Shown piece by piece: positions 1 to 7,903 of a DNA stretch of 13,813 bases (positions within the stretch are counted from its first letter, which is position 1; each line of letters opens with the position of its first letter). Under the pieces are notes generated by a model. That model was given only the letters and a program-made list of their open reading frames with translations. It did no database searches and had not been told where the DNA came from. Both the position numbers and the translations under genes were made by a program. The DNA is from CCY15215 sp034932145 (lineage in GTDB: Bacteria; Cyanobacteriota; Cyanobacteriia; Cyanobacteriales; Spirulinaceae), in assembly GCF_034932145.1 (NCBI RefSeq), contig NZ_JAYGHV010000039.1, forward strand, positions 1-13,813, read 5' to 3'.

Positions 1-1
1 A

Positions 2-760
2 AAGGTAGAAGAAACCGAGATTCAACAAGAATATCGCGGCAATCTTACTAATATTAACGACCTGCAAAAACAATTACAGGAACTGGCAACGGAACAGAAG
101 CGCATCGATCGCGAAGCTCTCAACCTCATTAATAATCAATCCCGAGAAATTCAAGAGGTGAGTCGAGAGATCGTGCAATTGCAACAACAAATCGGCGAGA
201 ATAGCACGATCCGCAGTCCTCGGGAGGGATGTATCTTGGAAATTACCTTAGCCGACGGTCAAGTTGTGCAACCGGGATCGCAACTGGGTCGTTTACAACT
301 TGCCAATACATCCGAAACCTTGGTAGGAATCAGTTATTTTCCGATCAAAGATGGTAAAACCATTGAACCCGGAATGACCATTCAAATCACCCCCGATACC
401 GTAAAGCGAGAACGTTTTGGCGGAATTATTGGTAAAGTAATCAGCGTTTCCTCTTTTCCCGTGACCCCAGAAGCCGTTACTCTATCCATCGGGAATGCAG
501 ACGTTGCCGCGAGTTTGCTCGTTCCCACACCGGAACTGGGTCAAGATCCGAGTCAAGTTCCCACAGCAGGAGCGATCGAGGTGATGAGTGAATTGCGATC
601 GAGTGATGAAACCTTTAGCGGTTGGCAATGGTCGTCGTCTAGGGGACCTCAACTCCAGATGACATCGGGAACTACTGTCACCAGTCGGGTGCAGGTGGAA
701 GAACGAGCGCCGATTACTTTTGTCCTGCCCATTCTACGAGAATGGACGGGGATTTATTGA
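2..760 (+). CDS. HlyD-family membrane-fusion protein of an NHLM-type peptide exporter (5' end outside window)
   Basis: The frame is open from the first bases of the window to a TGA at 758-760, giving the last 252 residues of a longer protein. The visible part starts with a charged, Gln/Glu-rich stretch of about 70 residues that reads as the alpha-helical hairpin of a periplasmic adaptor. It is followed by a lipoyl/beta-barrel region containing STIRSPREGCILEI and DGQVVQPGSQLGRL, the usual hairpin-to-lipoyl return of HlyD proteins. The C-terminus ITFVLPILREWTGIY is what I remember of NHLM secretion proteins. Adaptors of this kind link an inner-membrane ABC exporter to the outer envelope. The stop lies 4 nt before the next ATG, so the two genes are almost certainly co-transcribed and translationally coupled. 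The HlyD family is secure; the NHLM subfamily rests on the C-terminus and the adjacent C39 transporter. Confidence 0.85.
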   Translation, partial: KVEETEIQQEYRGNLTNINDLQKQLQELATEQKRIDREALNLINNQSREIQEVSREIVQLQQQIGENSTIRSPREGCILEITLADGQVVQPGSQLGRLQLANTSETLVGISYFPIKDGKTIEPGMTIQITPDTVKRERFGGIIGKVISVSSFPVTPEAVTLSIGNADVAASLLVPTPELGQDPSQVPTAGAIEVMSELRSSDETFSGWQWSSSRGPQLQMTSGTTVTSRVQVEERAPITFVLPILREWTGIY

Positions 761-764
761 AAAA

Positions 765-2990
765 ATGAAGGATGAAGAAAAGGTAGATTTAAAACCGAAA
801 AAGTTTCCCAGCCGCGTTCGGACTCCTACCGTGCTACAAATGGAGGCTGTGGAGTGCGGTGCGGCGGCTCTAGGGATTGTTCTGGGCTATTATCGGCGCA
901 TTGTGCCTTTACCTGAGTTAAGAGTCGCTTGCGGAGTCTCTCGGGATGGTAGTAAAGCTCCCAATATTCTCAAAGCGGCCCGAGCTTATGGGATGCAAGC
1001 GAAAGGGTTTAAAAAAAAGATTGAGAGACTTAAAGAACTTTCTCCACCCTTTATCGTATTTTGGAATTTCAATCACTTTTTAGTGATAGAAGGATTCGAT
1101 CGCGATCGCGTTTATTTGAACGACCCTGCAACGGGTCCTCGCAGCGTCACGGAAGACGAGTTCGATCGCGCTTATACAGGCATTGCTTTAGTCTTAGAAC
1201 CGGGGAAAGATTTTAAACCGGGAGGGCGAAAACCGAGCCTATTACTGGCGTTAATTAGGCGTTTACAAGGATCGTTCAATACAGTTTTATACTGTCTATT
1301 AGCAGGATTTTTTTTAGCACTTTTAGGAATTATTATTCCCGCTTTCAGCCAAATTTTTGTCGATAATATCTTGATCGAACAACGAGAAAATTGGTTGCAT
1401 CCTTTGTTAGTAACGATGGGCGTAATATTGTTATTGCAAACACTATTAACTTATATTCAACTGTGGCATTTAAAACACCTGAAAATTCAACTATCCTTAA
1501 AAATGTCCGCCCAATTTCTCTGGCATATTCTGCGTTTGCCTGCGAGATTTTATGCCCAGCGTTTTTCGGGAGAAATTAGCAATCGGCTCAAACTCAACGA
1601 TCGCATTGCCGATGTTTTAGCTGGAGAATTGGCGACTAATACCATTAACGTCATTATGGTAGTTTTCTATGCAGCAGTAATGTTAACCTATGATTGGGTT
1701 TTAACGTTACTGGTAGTATTTTTTGCTATTCTAAATATTTCCGCACTGCAATGGGTAGCAAGACAGCGTAAAGATGCTTATTTGCGATTGGCTCAGGATT
1801 TGGGCAAAGTTGCAGGAGTCAGTATTGCCGGATTGCAAAGCATAGAAACCTTAAAAGCATCGGCTTTAGAATCCGACTTTTTTGCGCGTTGGGCGGGATA
1901 TTATACCAAGTCTATCAATGCGTTTCAAAACTTGGAAGTTAGCAACCAAACTTTAACAGTTTTACCGACTCTATTAACAGCTTTAACAACAATGTTTGTG
2001 TTAGTTGTAGGAGGTTTGAGGGTTATTGAAGGTCATATCAGTATTGGAATGTTGGTTGCATTTCAATTATTAGTACAAAGTTTTCAAGTTCCCATTACTA
2101 AGTTAGTTGAATTTGGCGGTCGTTTACAAGAATTGGAAGGAGATATTACTCGCTTGGATGATGTTCTACGAAATCCCACAGATGAGGGATTAAATGAAGA
2201 TTTTCAACCCCAAAAAATCGATATAGAGATATTAAATTTAACATCTCCAGCCAATTTTCGCTATCGGTTGCGGGGTCATGTAGAATTGCAAAATATTACC
2301 TTTGGTTACTCGAAAACCGATAACCCTCTGGTTGAAGATTTTAGCTGTATCGTGCAACCCGGACAGCGCATTGCTTTGGTCGGGAAAAGCGGTTCGGGAA
2401 AATCTACGATCGCCCGAGTTATGGCAGGGTTATATCAACCTTGGTCGGGGGAAATTCGTTTTGATGGACTCTCCCTCGCACAAATTCCCCGACCGGTGAT
2501 GACTAATTCTCTCGCTTATATAGAGCAAGATATTCTTCTCTTTGAAGGGAGCATTTGGGATAATTTGACCTTGTGGGATGATACCATTGCAGAAGCCCAG
2601 TTAGTTCGTGCTTGCCAAGATGCAGCCATTTGGGAAACTTTGCGAGCCATACCGGGAGGACTCAAAGGAGAACTATTGGAAGGGGCAGCAAATTTAAGTG
2701 GAGGACAGCGCCAACGTTTGGAAATTGCCCGCGCTTTGGTGGGAAATCCCTCTATTTTAGTGATGGATGAGGCTACTAGCGCTTTAGATGCGGAAACGGA
2801 GTGGATTATCGATCGCAATTTACGGCAGCGCGGCTGTACCTGTATTATTGTAGCGCATCGTTTAAGTACGATTCGAGATTGCGATGAAATTATTGTACTA
2901 GATAGGGGGAAAGTCGTACAGCGAGGAACTCACGAGCAATTGCGGGAGGAAGGGGGAGTTTATGGTACATTGATTCAACAGGGAGGATAA
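765..2990 (+). CDS. C39 peptidase-containing ABC exporter (PCAT), NHLM bacteriocin-type
   Basis: This 741-residue protein should cleave the leader from a peptide precursor and export the product across the inner membrane. The C39 domain covers about residues 18-140: Q25 (oxyanion hole), catalytic C31 in VECGAAAL, H104 in NFNHFLVIEG and D120 in YLNDPATG are all present. A six-helix ABC membrane domain follows (about 160-450). The ATPase has Walker A GKSGSGKST near 538, signature LSGGQRQR, Walker B ILVMDEATSALD and an H-loop AHRLS. I chose the ATG at 765, 4 nt after the HlyD stop; an in-frame TTG at 720 would overlap the HlyD end and has no better ribosome site. Length and motif order match complete family members, so the gene looks functional. 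The linked HlyD gene and the peptidase-less ABC partner at 7904 support the NHLM assignment. The substrate peptide is not in the window. Confidence 0.92.
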   Translation: MKDEEKVDLKPKKFPSRVRTPTVLQMEAVECGAAALGIVLGYYRRIVPLPELRVACGVSRDGSKAPNILKAARAYGMQAKGFKKKIERLKELSPPFIVFWNFNHFLVIEGFDRDRVYLNDPATGPRSVTEDEFDRAYTGIALVLEPGKDFKPGGRKPSLLLALIRRLQGSFNTVLYCLLAGFFLALLGIIIPAFSQIFVDNILIEQRENWLHPLLVTMGVILLLQTLLTYIQLWHLKHLKIQLSLKMSAQFLWHILRLPARFYAQRFSGEISNRLKLNDRIADVLAGELATNTINVIMVVFYAAVMLTYDWVLTLLVVFFAILNISALQWVARQRKDAYLRLAQDLGKVAGVSIAGLQSIETLKASALESDFFARWAGYYTKSINAFQNLEVSNQTLTVLPTLLTALTTMFVLVVGGLRVIEGHISIGMLVAFQLLVQSFQVPITKLVEFGGRLQELEGDITRLDDVLRNPTDEGLNEDFQPQKIDIEILNLTSPANFRYRLRGHVELQNITFGYSKTDNPLVEDFSCIVQPGQRIALVGKSGSGKSTIARVMAGLYQPWSGEIRFDGLSLAQIPRPVMTNSLAYIEQDILLFEGSIWDNLTLWDDTIAEAQLVRACQDAAIWETLRAIPGGLKGELLEGAANLSGGQRQRLEIARALVGNPSILVMDEATSALDAETEWIIDRNLRQRGCTCIIVAHRLSTIRDCDEIIVLDRGKVVQRGTHEQLREEGGVYGTLIQQGG

Positions 2991-3001
2991 GTTCAGAATA
3001 G

Positions 3002-3388
3002 TTAAAAAAGTTTGGCCATCGGATAAGAAATAATAGCTCTATCTTCAGTCATCAAAGTTAAATCGTGCTGCAAAGATTGACAAATTAAAAGGCGATCGAA
3101 GGGATCGCGATGTAAAGGAGGTAATGTAATGAGTTGAGCAATCGTATTTTCATCAATCGATAAACTAGAAATGAAATGTTTTTTTCGTTGTTGAGGAAGA
3201 TAAATTACGGGTGATTCTGGTAAAGTGAGTTTACCAAGTTGATATTTTATGGTAGCTTCCCACACAGAAACTACGCTAAAATAAATACCATTATCTGGAT
3301 TGCTAATCGCATCATAATATTTCTCAGCTAAACGTTTATCTTTAATGACAAACCAGAGAAAGATATGAGTATCTAGCAAAATTTTCAT
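3002..3388 (-). CDS. vapC: VapC-like PIN-domain ribonuclease toxin
   Basis: The 128-residue protein has the PIN-domain layout of VapC toxins, Mg2+-dependent ribonucleases that cut RNA when their antitoxin is lost. The acidic active-site residues are visible: D6 in KILLDTHIFLW, E44 in SVVSVWEA, D95 and D98 in the hallmark LHRDPFDRLLI, and D116 in MTEDRAI. Length is normal. Its ATG overlaps the antitoxin stop by 4 nt (ATGA arrangement), typical of antitoxin-toxin operons. It converges on the exporter gene, with only 11 nt between the two stop codons and no obvious terminator hairpin between them. Family assignment is secure; the RNA target cannot be read from sequence. Confidence 0.92.
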   Translation of the reverse strand: MKILLDTHIFLWFVIKDKRLAEKYYDAISNPDNGIYFSVVSVWEATIKYQLGKLTLPESPVIYLPQQRKKHFISSLSIDENTIAQLITLPPLHRDPFDRLLICQSLQHDLTLMTEDRAIISYPMAKLF

Positions 3389-3786
3389 GGGTTTTCAAAT
3401 AGATTCAGAATTTCTTCGGGAAGAGACTCATTAAAATCATCAGGGACAGTAAACTCCCCTTCACATAAACCGATGGGACGAGGTTGTTTTGGAGGTGTAT
3501 AAATTGGTTTGATCTCAGCGATCGCGCAATCTCCTCGAGTTAAAATTAAACCTTCACTCTCTTGAATAAGTTTTATAAATTTAGATAAATGTTGAATCTC
3601 ATCTATATTAAGATAAGGGAGCGGTGAATCGATAGGATGGTGTTTTTCTTCATATACTTCAATCAATGTCGTTAAAATTTCAAGGCAATCTCCTTCCGGC
3701 GTATTCAGTTCTGCCTCAAAGAGTCGTTCCACTTCTGCCAATGCTTGACGATAATCGGCTTCGGTTTTAATTGGCTTTAAATTCAT
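3385..3786 (-). CDS. Antitoxin of the VapC partner; apparent HigA N-terminus fused to a Phd/VapB antitoxin
   Basis: I start this gene at the ATG at 3786, giving 133 residues, because GAGGAGG lies about 9 nt upstream; a longer in-frame start at 3846 has no such site. Residues 1-57 (MNLKPIKTEADYRQALAEVE to KHHPIDSPLP) resemble the N-terminal segment of HigA-type antitoxins but stop before the helix-turn-helix expected there. From about residue 60 the sequence changes to a Phd/VapB-type antitoxin: DEIQHLSKFIKLIQ, ILTRGDCAIAEIKPI, then the toxin-binding tail RPIGLCEGEFTVPDDFNESL. It overlaps the toxin start by 4 nt. The protein should neutralise VapC and repress its own operon, although which half could bind DNA is unclear. 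The antitoxin role is well supported by position and tail; the fusion is my reading of family resemblance. Confidence 0.82.
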   Translation of the reverse strand: MNLKPIKTEADYRQALAEVERLFEAELNTPEGDCLEILTTLIEVYEEKHHPIDSPLPYLNIDEIQHLSKFIKLIQESEGLILTRGDCAIAEIKPIYTPPKQPRPIGLCEGEFTVPDDFNESLPEEILNLFENP

Positions 3787-3871
3787 TTCAGCTAACCTCC
3801 TCAAGAGACAAAATACCCTTTCCATCGTCTCTGTAGTGAATTCCATTCCATTTTAATCTATTTGTGTAAAA

Positions 3872-6020
3872 CTAAGGATTCAAAAAGCTCAAATGTTCTG
3901 GCGATCGCGTCCGAAAATCCGTCATTGTTCCCCCAAATTTAACCGTACCTTCATCAATCCAGAAAACCCAGTCGGCACGTTCGATAATGTTGGGGCGATG
4001 GCTAATTAAAAGGGTGGTTTGTCCCTTGCGATGGGACAGCAGGCGATCCATGACTCGCTTTTCCGTGGGGGGATCGAGATTAGCGGTGGCTTCATCTAAA
4101 ATCAGGATAGGAGGATTCATCAGGAGGGCGCGGGCGATCGCAATACGTTGTTTTTGACCGCCGGATAAGTTAGCGCTAAAAGTGCCGAGGATCGTCTCGT
4201 ATTGTTCCGGGAAAGTTGCGATAAATTCATCGGCTGCGGCGATTTCGCAAGCGTTTTGGATGTCTGCAAAGGTCGCCTCGGGTTGAGCCAGTCACAGGTT
4301 TTCCGCAAGGGAACGGGTTAAAAATTCAGCCTCTTGGGGGACTAAAACCACTTGACGGCGCAAACAATCGAGGGGGAAGTCTGCGATCGCGCGATCGCCC
4401 AGCTTAATCCCTCCTCTTGGCAGGTCATACAGTCGCGTTAGAAGTTTGGCAAAGGTGCTTTTTCCGCAGCCAGAATAGCCGATAATGGCGATCGCACCTC
4501 CACCGGGTAAGGTAACGTTGAGATCGCTTAAAATGGGCAAGCGACCGGGATATTGAAACTGGAGGTTGTGGCAGTGAATATCAGCTTGAGGACTGATATC
4601 TAACCACGGTTTGGAGTCATCCCCGATATTTTCCGGGGTACAGTCAAACAGTTCGTCGAGGAGTTGGGCGGCGATTTTCACTTGGGTGAAGTCCAGCCAG
4701 AAACGAACCCAGGTTTTGACTGTTTCGAGAAAGACTAAATTGATGCCATAGATAGCCGCCAATTGCCCGAGACTGAGACGTTGTTGCCAATAGAGGTGAC
4801 TGGCAAAGGCAAGGAGTCCAAGGCTTCCCAGTCCAAGGAGGAGATGAGAAAGAGTTTGTTCGAGGTTGGTTAAATTGGCGTTTTTGCTGTTAATTTCAGC
4901 CTCTCGGGCGAGGCGGTTTTGAATTTCTGTGGCTAAATGAGGGGCGGCGGCGGTAGTTTTTAAAGTGAGAGCATTTTTGAACGTTTCTGAGAGCAAAAAT
5001 AGGTTATTTCCAGCAGTGGTGGCAGTGCAATAACTGGCTTGGCGCACTTCAGGATCGAGGAGGGCGATCGCACAACCCACCAGAAGGGCGATCGCGCTGG
5101 CAACTCCTGCGATTTGCAGATTATAAATGCCCAGAAGGGCGATCGCGGCCAGTCCGCTTAGGGTCTGTTGGGGAAGGGTAACAACGATTTGCGCGATCGT
5201 GTTATTAATAGCTTGAATATCTCGCAATGCGCCCTTTACAACCGAGGCGTAGCGTGCTTCGTGGTAAGTGAGAGGGAGTTGCAAAATTTGTTCGCAAAAA
5301 TCGAGTTTGAGTCCCGTTTGCAACTTCTGGGAGAATTGGCTGGCGAGGGTCAATTGTCCCCAGGAGATGAGGCTGTGGAGTCCTTGCAGGCAGCAGAATA
5401 AGAATAATACGATCGGTAAAATTTGGCGGCGATCGCCCAGGAGAATGCGATCGACAAGAAGTTGCACGAAAATGGGTAGAGTGAGAGAAAGACCTCCCAA
5501 GAGACACCCCAGTAAAAATAGAGCCAACACCGTCCAACGATGGGGATAGAGTCGCTGCAAGGTGCTTCCCCAAGGATCGACGCGATCGCCCTGTTGAGAT
5601 AGAAACCCAAACAGATGAGGGGTCAGCAGCAGCATCAGTCCCCCTTGCCAGCCTTGCAGCAGTTCCCTAAGGGAGAGATAGCGAATACCCATACCGGGAT
5701 CGGAGATAACGTATTTTTCCCCTTCTCGACCGTAAAGGACGACAAAATGATAGCCTTTCCAGTAGATGATGGCAGGCAGGGGCAATTTTTCCATTAAGTC
5801 ATTCAGGCGATCGCGATCGGCCTTGAAGGCTTTTGCCCAAAATCCCAGACTTTCTGCCCCTTGTTTGAGACCGAGGAGAGTCGTACCTACCCGTACCGAT
5901 CGCTTCCCGAAGGCGGCTAATTTTGAAGGTGCGCCCGTAGTGTTTGGCAATAATGGCAAGACTGGCAGCAGCACAGTCCGCACCGCTTTGCTGGCGAATC
6001 CATTGATATTTCGTTTTCAT
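3872..6020 (-). pseudogene. Broken C39 peptidase-containing ABC transporter (one frameshift, one in-frame TGA)
   Basis: Read across two lesions, this is a complete peptidase-ABC transporter of about 716 codons. The ATG at 6020 opens a C39 domain with Q10 and C16 in QQSGADCAAASLA. Around 5888-5893 the frame shifts by one base: REAIGTG continues in the next frame as VGTTLLGLKQGAESLGF. The catalytic His (YWKGYHFVVLYG) and Asp (YVISDPGMG) lie in the new frame. Six membrane segments and an ATPase follow, with Walker A GYSGCGKST, LSGGQKQR, Walker B ILILDEATANLD and ISHRP. A TGA at 4292-4294 interrupts SLAENL-stop-LAQPEATFADI between Walker A and the signature; the same frame then runs on to 3872. 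The 2149-nt span is 3n+1, as expected for a single inserted base. No useful ribosome site precedes the ATG. The transporter is probably inactive unless the lesions are sequencing errors. Confidence 0.85.
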
Positions 6021-6047
6021 GCGATCGCTTCAATAACAAGCATTTTC

Positions 6048-6992
6048 TTATTCTTCTATTTTCCGAAAACGCTGAATCAATTCTTCACGAGAGAGTTGTA
6101 AAAGTAAGGGAGTAAATTCTTCTGAAGAAAGCTGCATAATTGATTCAATAATCGTGACAAGTTCTTCATCGATTTCTTCAAAGCGAACTCGGAAAATATT
6201 CTCAATCAGACGGCGAGTGGCTTCTTTTTCTCCCTCTCCCCGACCTTCCTGGCGACCTTCTTCTTTAGCCTGTTGACGAATTTCTGCCATTGCTTCTTCA
6301 TACATTTGTGTCAAGGTCATAATTAACTCCTCATCGTCGGGATCTAAATCTTGTTCTTTGTTTTGTCGTTTGGCAAGTAGGGAAATAAGCTCCTTGACCA
6401 ATTCTATAACACTTCCTCGCAAGCGATTCTCTCTCGGTAGGGCTTCGAGTTCCCTGACTGCTTGTTTCTGTACGTTTCCGCGTCCCAAGAGTCGCAACCA
6501 GAGAGTATCGGGAGTTCGCGGGAGTTGGTGAATGACTATAATTGCCGTTCTCAAACTCGTTCCCAAACTATAAATGCCTTGTTTTTCCACGTTTGGCAAT
6601 GAGGTGGTAGAAAATCCTTGCAGGAAATTTGCGGATGCGGTGGGGGTGAGTATCCACAATTGCGGTAATGCGTTCTCATCGAAGGAAATTTTGGTTCTTT
6701 TGACTTCTCGTTCGAGTTCTGAGAGAATCACGAACAATTTCATCATGCAGGTGCGAATGTCGCTTTGAGTGGCAGGATTGCGGAAGGGTTCAAATAATGC
6801 GGGAGTTGTGGTTAATCGTCCCAATAAACCCAAGGATTTTCGGCGATCGCTTGCCGAAGCAGAAGGAGTAAATAATAAGTCAATTTGGCGACCCTCGGAG
6901 TGAATTTCTTTCCCGATCTCGACGGTGCCGAGGGGAGAGAGAAGTTCGCTAAGGTATTGTTTGGCAAATTGGTCGTGAATAAAGCGTGTCAC
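6048..6992 (-). CDS. Rpn-like / PD-(D/E)XK-type cyanobacterial hypothetical protein
   Basis: The 314-residue protein starts with GTG and ends 27 nt before the broken ABC gene on the same strand. The N-terminus (FIHDQFAKQYLSELLSPLG, then EGRQIDLLFTP with an Asp at 38, then LFEPFRNP) resembles the nuclease-like domain of Rpn/transposase-derived families that are abundant in cyanobacteria. The middle includes LPQLWILTPTAS and TLWLRLLGRGNVQKQAV. Near residue 240 there is a low-complexity charged stretch, EEGRQEGRGEGEKEATRR, which is typical of this group and is sometimes mis-annotated as flagellar assembly protein. The C-terminus LLLQLSREELIQRF is also typical. No clear Shine-Dalgarno sequence is seen. 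The active-site Lys of a classical D-ExK motif is not evident (EPF stands where ExK would be), so nuclease activity is uncertain. The reading frame is intact. Confidence 0.6.
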   Translation of the reverse strand: MTRFIHDQFAKQYLSELLSPLGTVEIGKEIHSEGRQIDLLFTPSASASDRRKSLGLLGRLTTTPALFEPFRNPATQSDIRTCMMKLFVILSELEREVKRTKISFDENALPQLWILTPTASANFLQGFSTTSLPNVEKQGIYSLGTSLRTAIIVIHQLPRTPDTLWLRLLGRGNVQKQAVRELEALPRENRLRGSVIELVKELISLLAKRQNKEQDLDPDDEELIMTLTQMYEEAMAEIRQQAKEEGRQEGRGEGEKEATRRLIENIFRVRFEEIDEELVTIIESIMQLSSEEFTPLLLQLSREELIQRFRKIEE

Positions 6993-6999
6993 GAGTTAA

Positions 7000-7013
7000 T
7001 GAATGATCATTCA
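7000..7013. promoter_or_regulatory. Perfect 14-bp palindrome upstream of the Rpn-like gene
   Basis: TGAATGATCATTCA is a perfect inverted repeat lying 7 nt upstream of the GTG start at 6992. The half-sites resemble operators of TetR-type repressors. A perfect 14-mer palindrome is expected about once by chance in a window of this size, so only its position makes it worth listing. No regulator gene is adjacent. Confidence 0.25.
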
Positions 7014-7086
7014 ATGGGCATAGCATAACAGAAGAGGTGCAAGTAAACTATATTTTTATTTTTGATAAGCGAGTAAATCGGAATCG

Positions 7087-7819
7087 TCAATTTAATTTTT
7101 TTGTTGCGCTATAGGCTTTACGAATTTCTATGAGGTAGGGCTTCAGTCGTCGCTGTACTAAATTCATCATATTGGTATTGCTCGGCTCAAAGTTAAAGGT
7201 AGCGTAATGATTGTCGGGAAGTCGTCGAATGGCTTCGGCGAGGATGAGCAAACCGCGACTGAGAGGCTGGGTTTCGGGGTCTACAAACAGTTGCGAGTAG
7301 CGGATGGTATCGGGAGTAATCCGGTGGTAGTTTTTGGGTCAGGCGATCGATATAATCGATGAGATGAGGAGAGGGTGCATTTAAAACTTTGGTTTTGGAA
7401 CAATAACAAATAATTCCCGTATTTTCGGATGTCCAACCTTCTCGACTCAGGAGTTTTTGCAGGGATAAAGTTTTAAGGCTGGAGAGGTAATTGAGACGAA
7501 TTTCTTGACACTTTCGCTGTTGAAGTTCTTGCTCTATGCGACGCAACAAAGTGCGTCCCAAACCTTGGCGACGGTGGCTCGGTTGCACGAAGAGAGAGTG
7601 AATCCAAGCGATGGGGGGTTGGGCTGGGTCATCTTTGTTGTAGATTTCCCCAATGATTAAACCTACTGGCTGGTTATCGATGCTAACCCCTAAAACGACC
7701 ATCTCGGGAGGGAGTTTTTGGAGTTTGGTCTGAAACTGAGGAAAGGTTAAGGTGTAATATGGGAGAGTATCGGTAGGATTGGTTAGGAACAAAAAGGTGG
7801 GTTTAGATAAGTCTGACAT
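7087..7819 (-). pseudogene. GNAT-family N-acetyltransferase with a 1-nt frameshift
   Basis: The ATG at 7819 opens a GNAT domain that would transfer an acetyl group from acetyl-CoA to an unknown amine. Visible are PVGLIIGEIYN, IAWIHSLFVQPSHRRQGLGRTLL (the RRQGLG acetyl-CoA loop) and the last strand SREGWTSENTGIICYC. After IDYIDRLTQK (near 7331) the frame changes. In the original frame it runs on as a compositionally odd tail to a stop at 7193. One base over, a protein-like stretch YHRITPDTIRYSQLFVDPET continues to LIEIRKAYSATKKLN with a stop at 7087-7089. The 733-nt span is 3n+1, consistent with one extra base at about 7329-7336 next to a run of five A (coding strand). The GNAT fold lies entirely before the lesion, so a 208-residue enzyme might still work; the lost C-terminal domain of about 80 residues is unidentified. 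A sequencing error is the alternative. Confidence 0.72.
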
Positions 7820-7820
7820 C

Positions 7821-7903
7821 TCAATAGACTACCTCATCGCGATCGCCCTGGAAGAAACCGTTCTTGCACCCTTCACCCTAGAATCAAAACAAGCATTGCA
7901 AAC
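7821..7903 (+). pseudogene. Out-of-frame N-terminal coding segment of the third exporter gene
   Basis: In the frame one step away from the following ABC gene, the stretch IDYLIAIALEETVLAPFTLE and QALQTWSDRLASLFTNT reads like genuine protein. If one copy of the adjacent 11-bp duplication is removed, it joins directly to DIAFTGLTPEQLNADIHNAL of the ABC gene. There is no ATG in this frame; the nearest possible starts are GTG at 7797 and TTG at 7779, both inside the divergent GNAT gene. Protein-like sequence begins right at the GNAT start codon, which suggests that the true 5' end was lost here. Confidence 0.6.

Noticed and set aside
2516..2818. 100-codon open frame on the - strand
   Set aside because: It lies wholly antisense to the ATPase domain of the intact exporter gene, and its sequence is Ser/Ala/Lys-rich without similarity to anything I know; it is a coding shadow.
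4292..4294. In-frame TGA as a possible selenocysteine or recoded Trp codon
   Set aside because: ABC transporters have no selenocysteine at this site, no SECIS-like hairpin is apparent, and the same gene has a second lesion, so simple inactivation is more likely.
5205..5573. Several open frames on both strands between about 5168 and 5797
   Set aside because: They overlap the membrane and peptidase regions of the broken ABC gene, whose frame shows clear conserved motifs; the others have low-quality composition and no ribosome sites.
7329..7336. Programmed frameshift in the GNAT gene at the A run
   Set aside because: The shift needed skips one base forward and does not match a classical -1 slippery heptamer with downstream structure; a single-base insertion or sequencing error explains it better.
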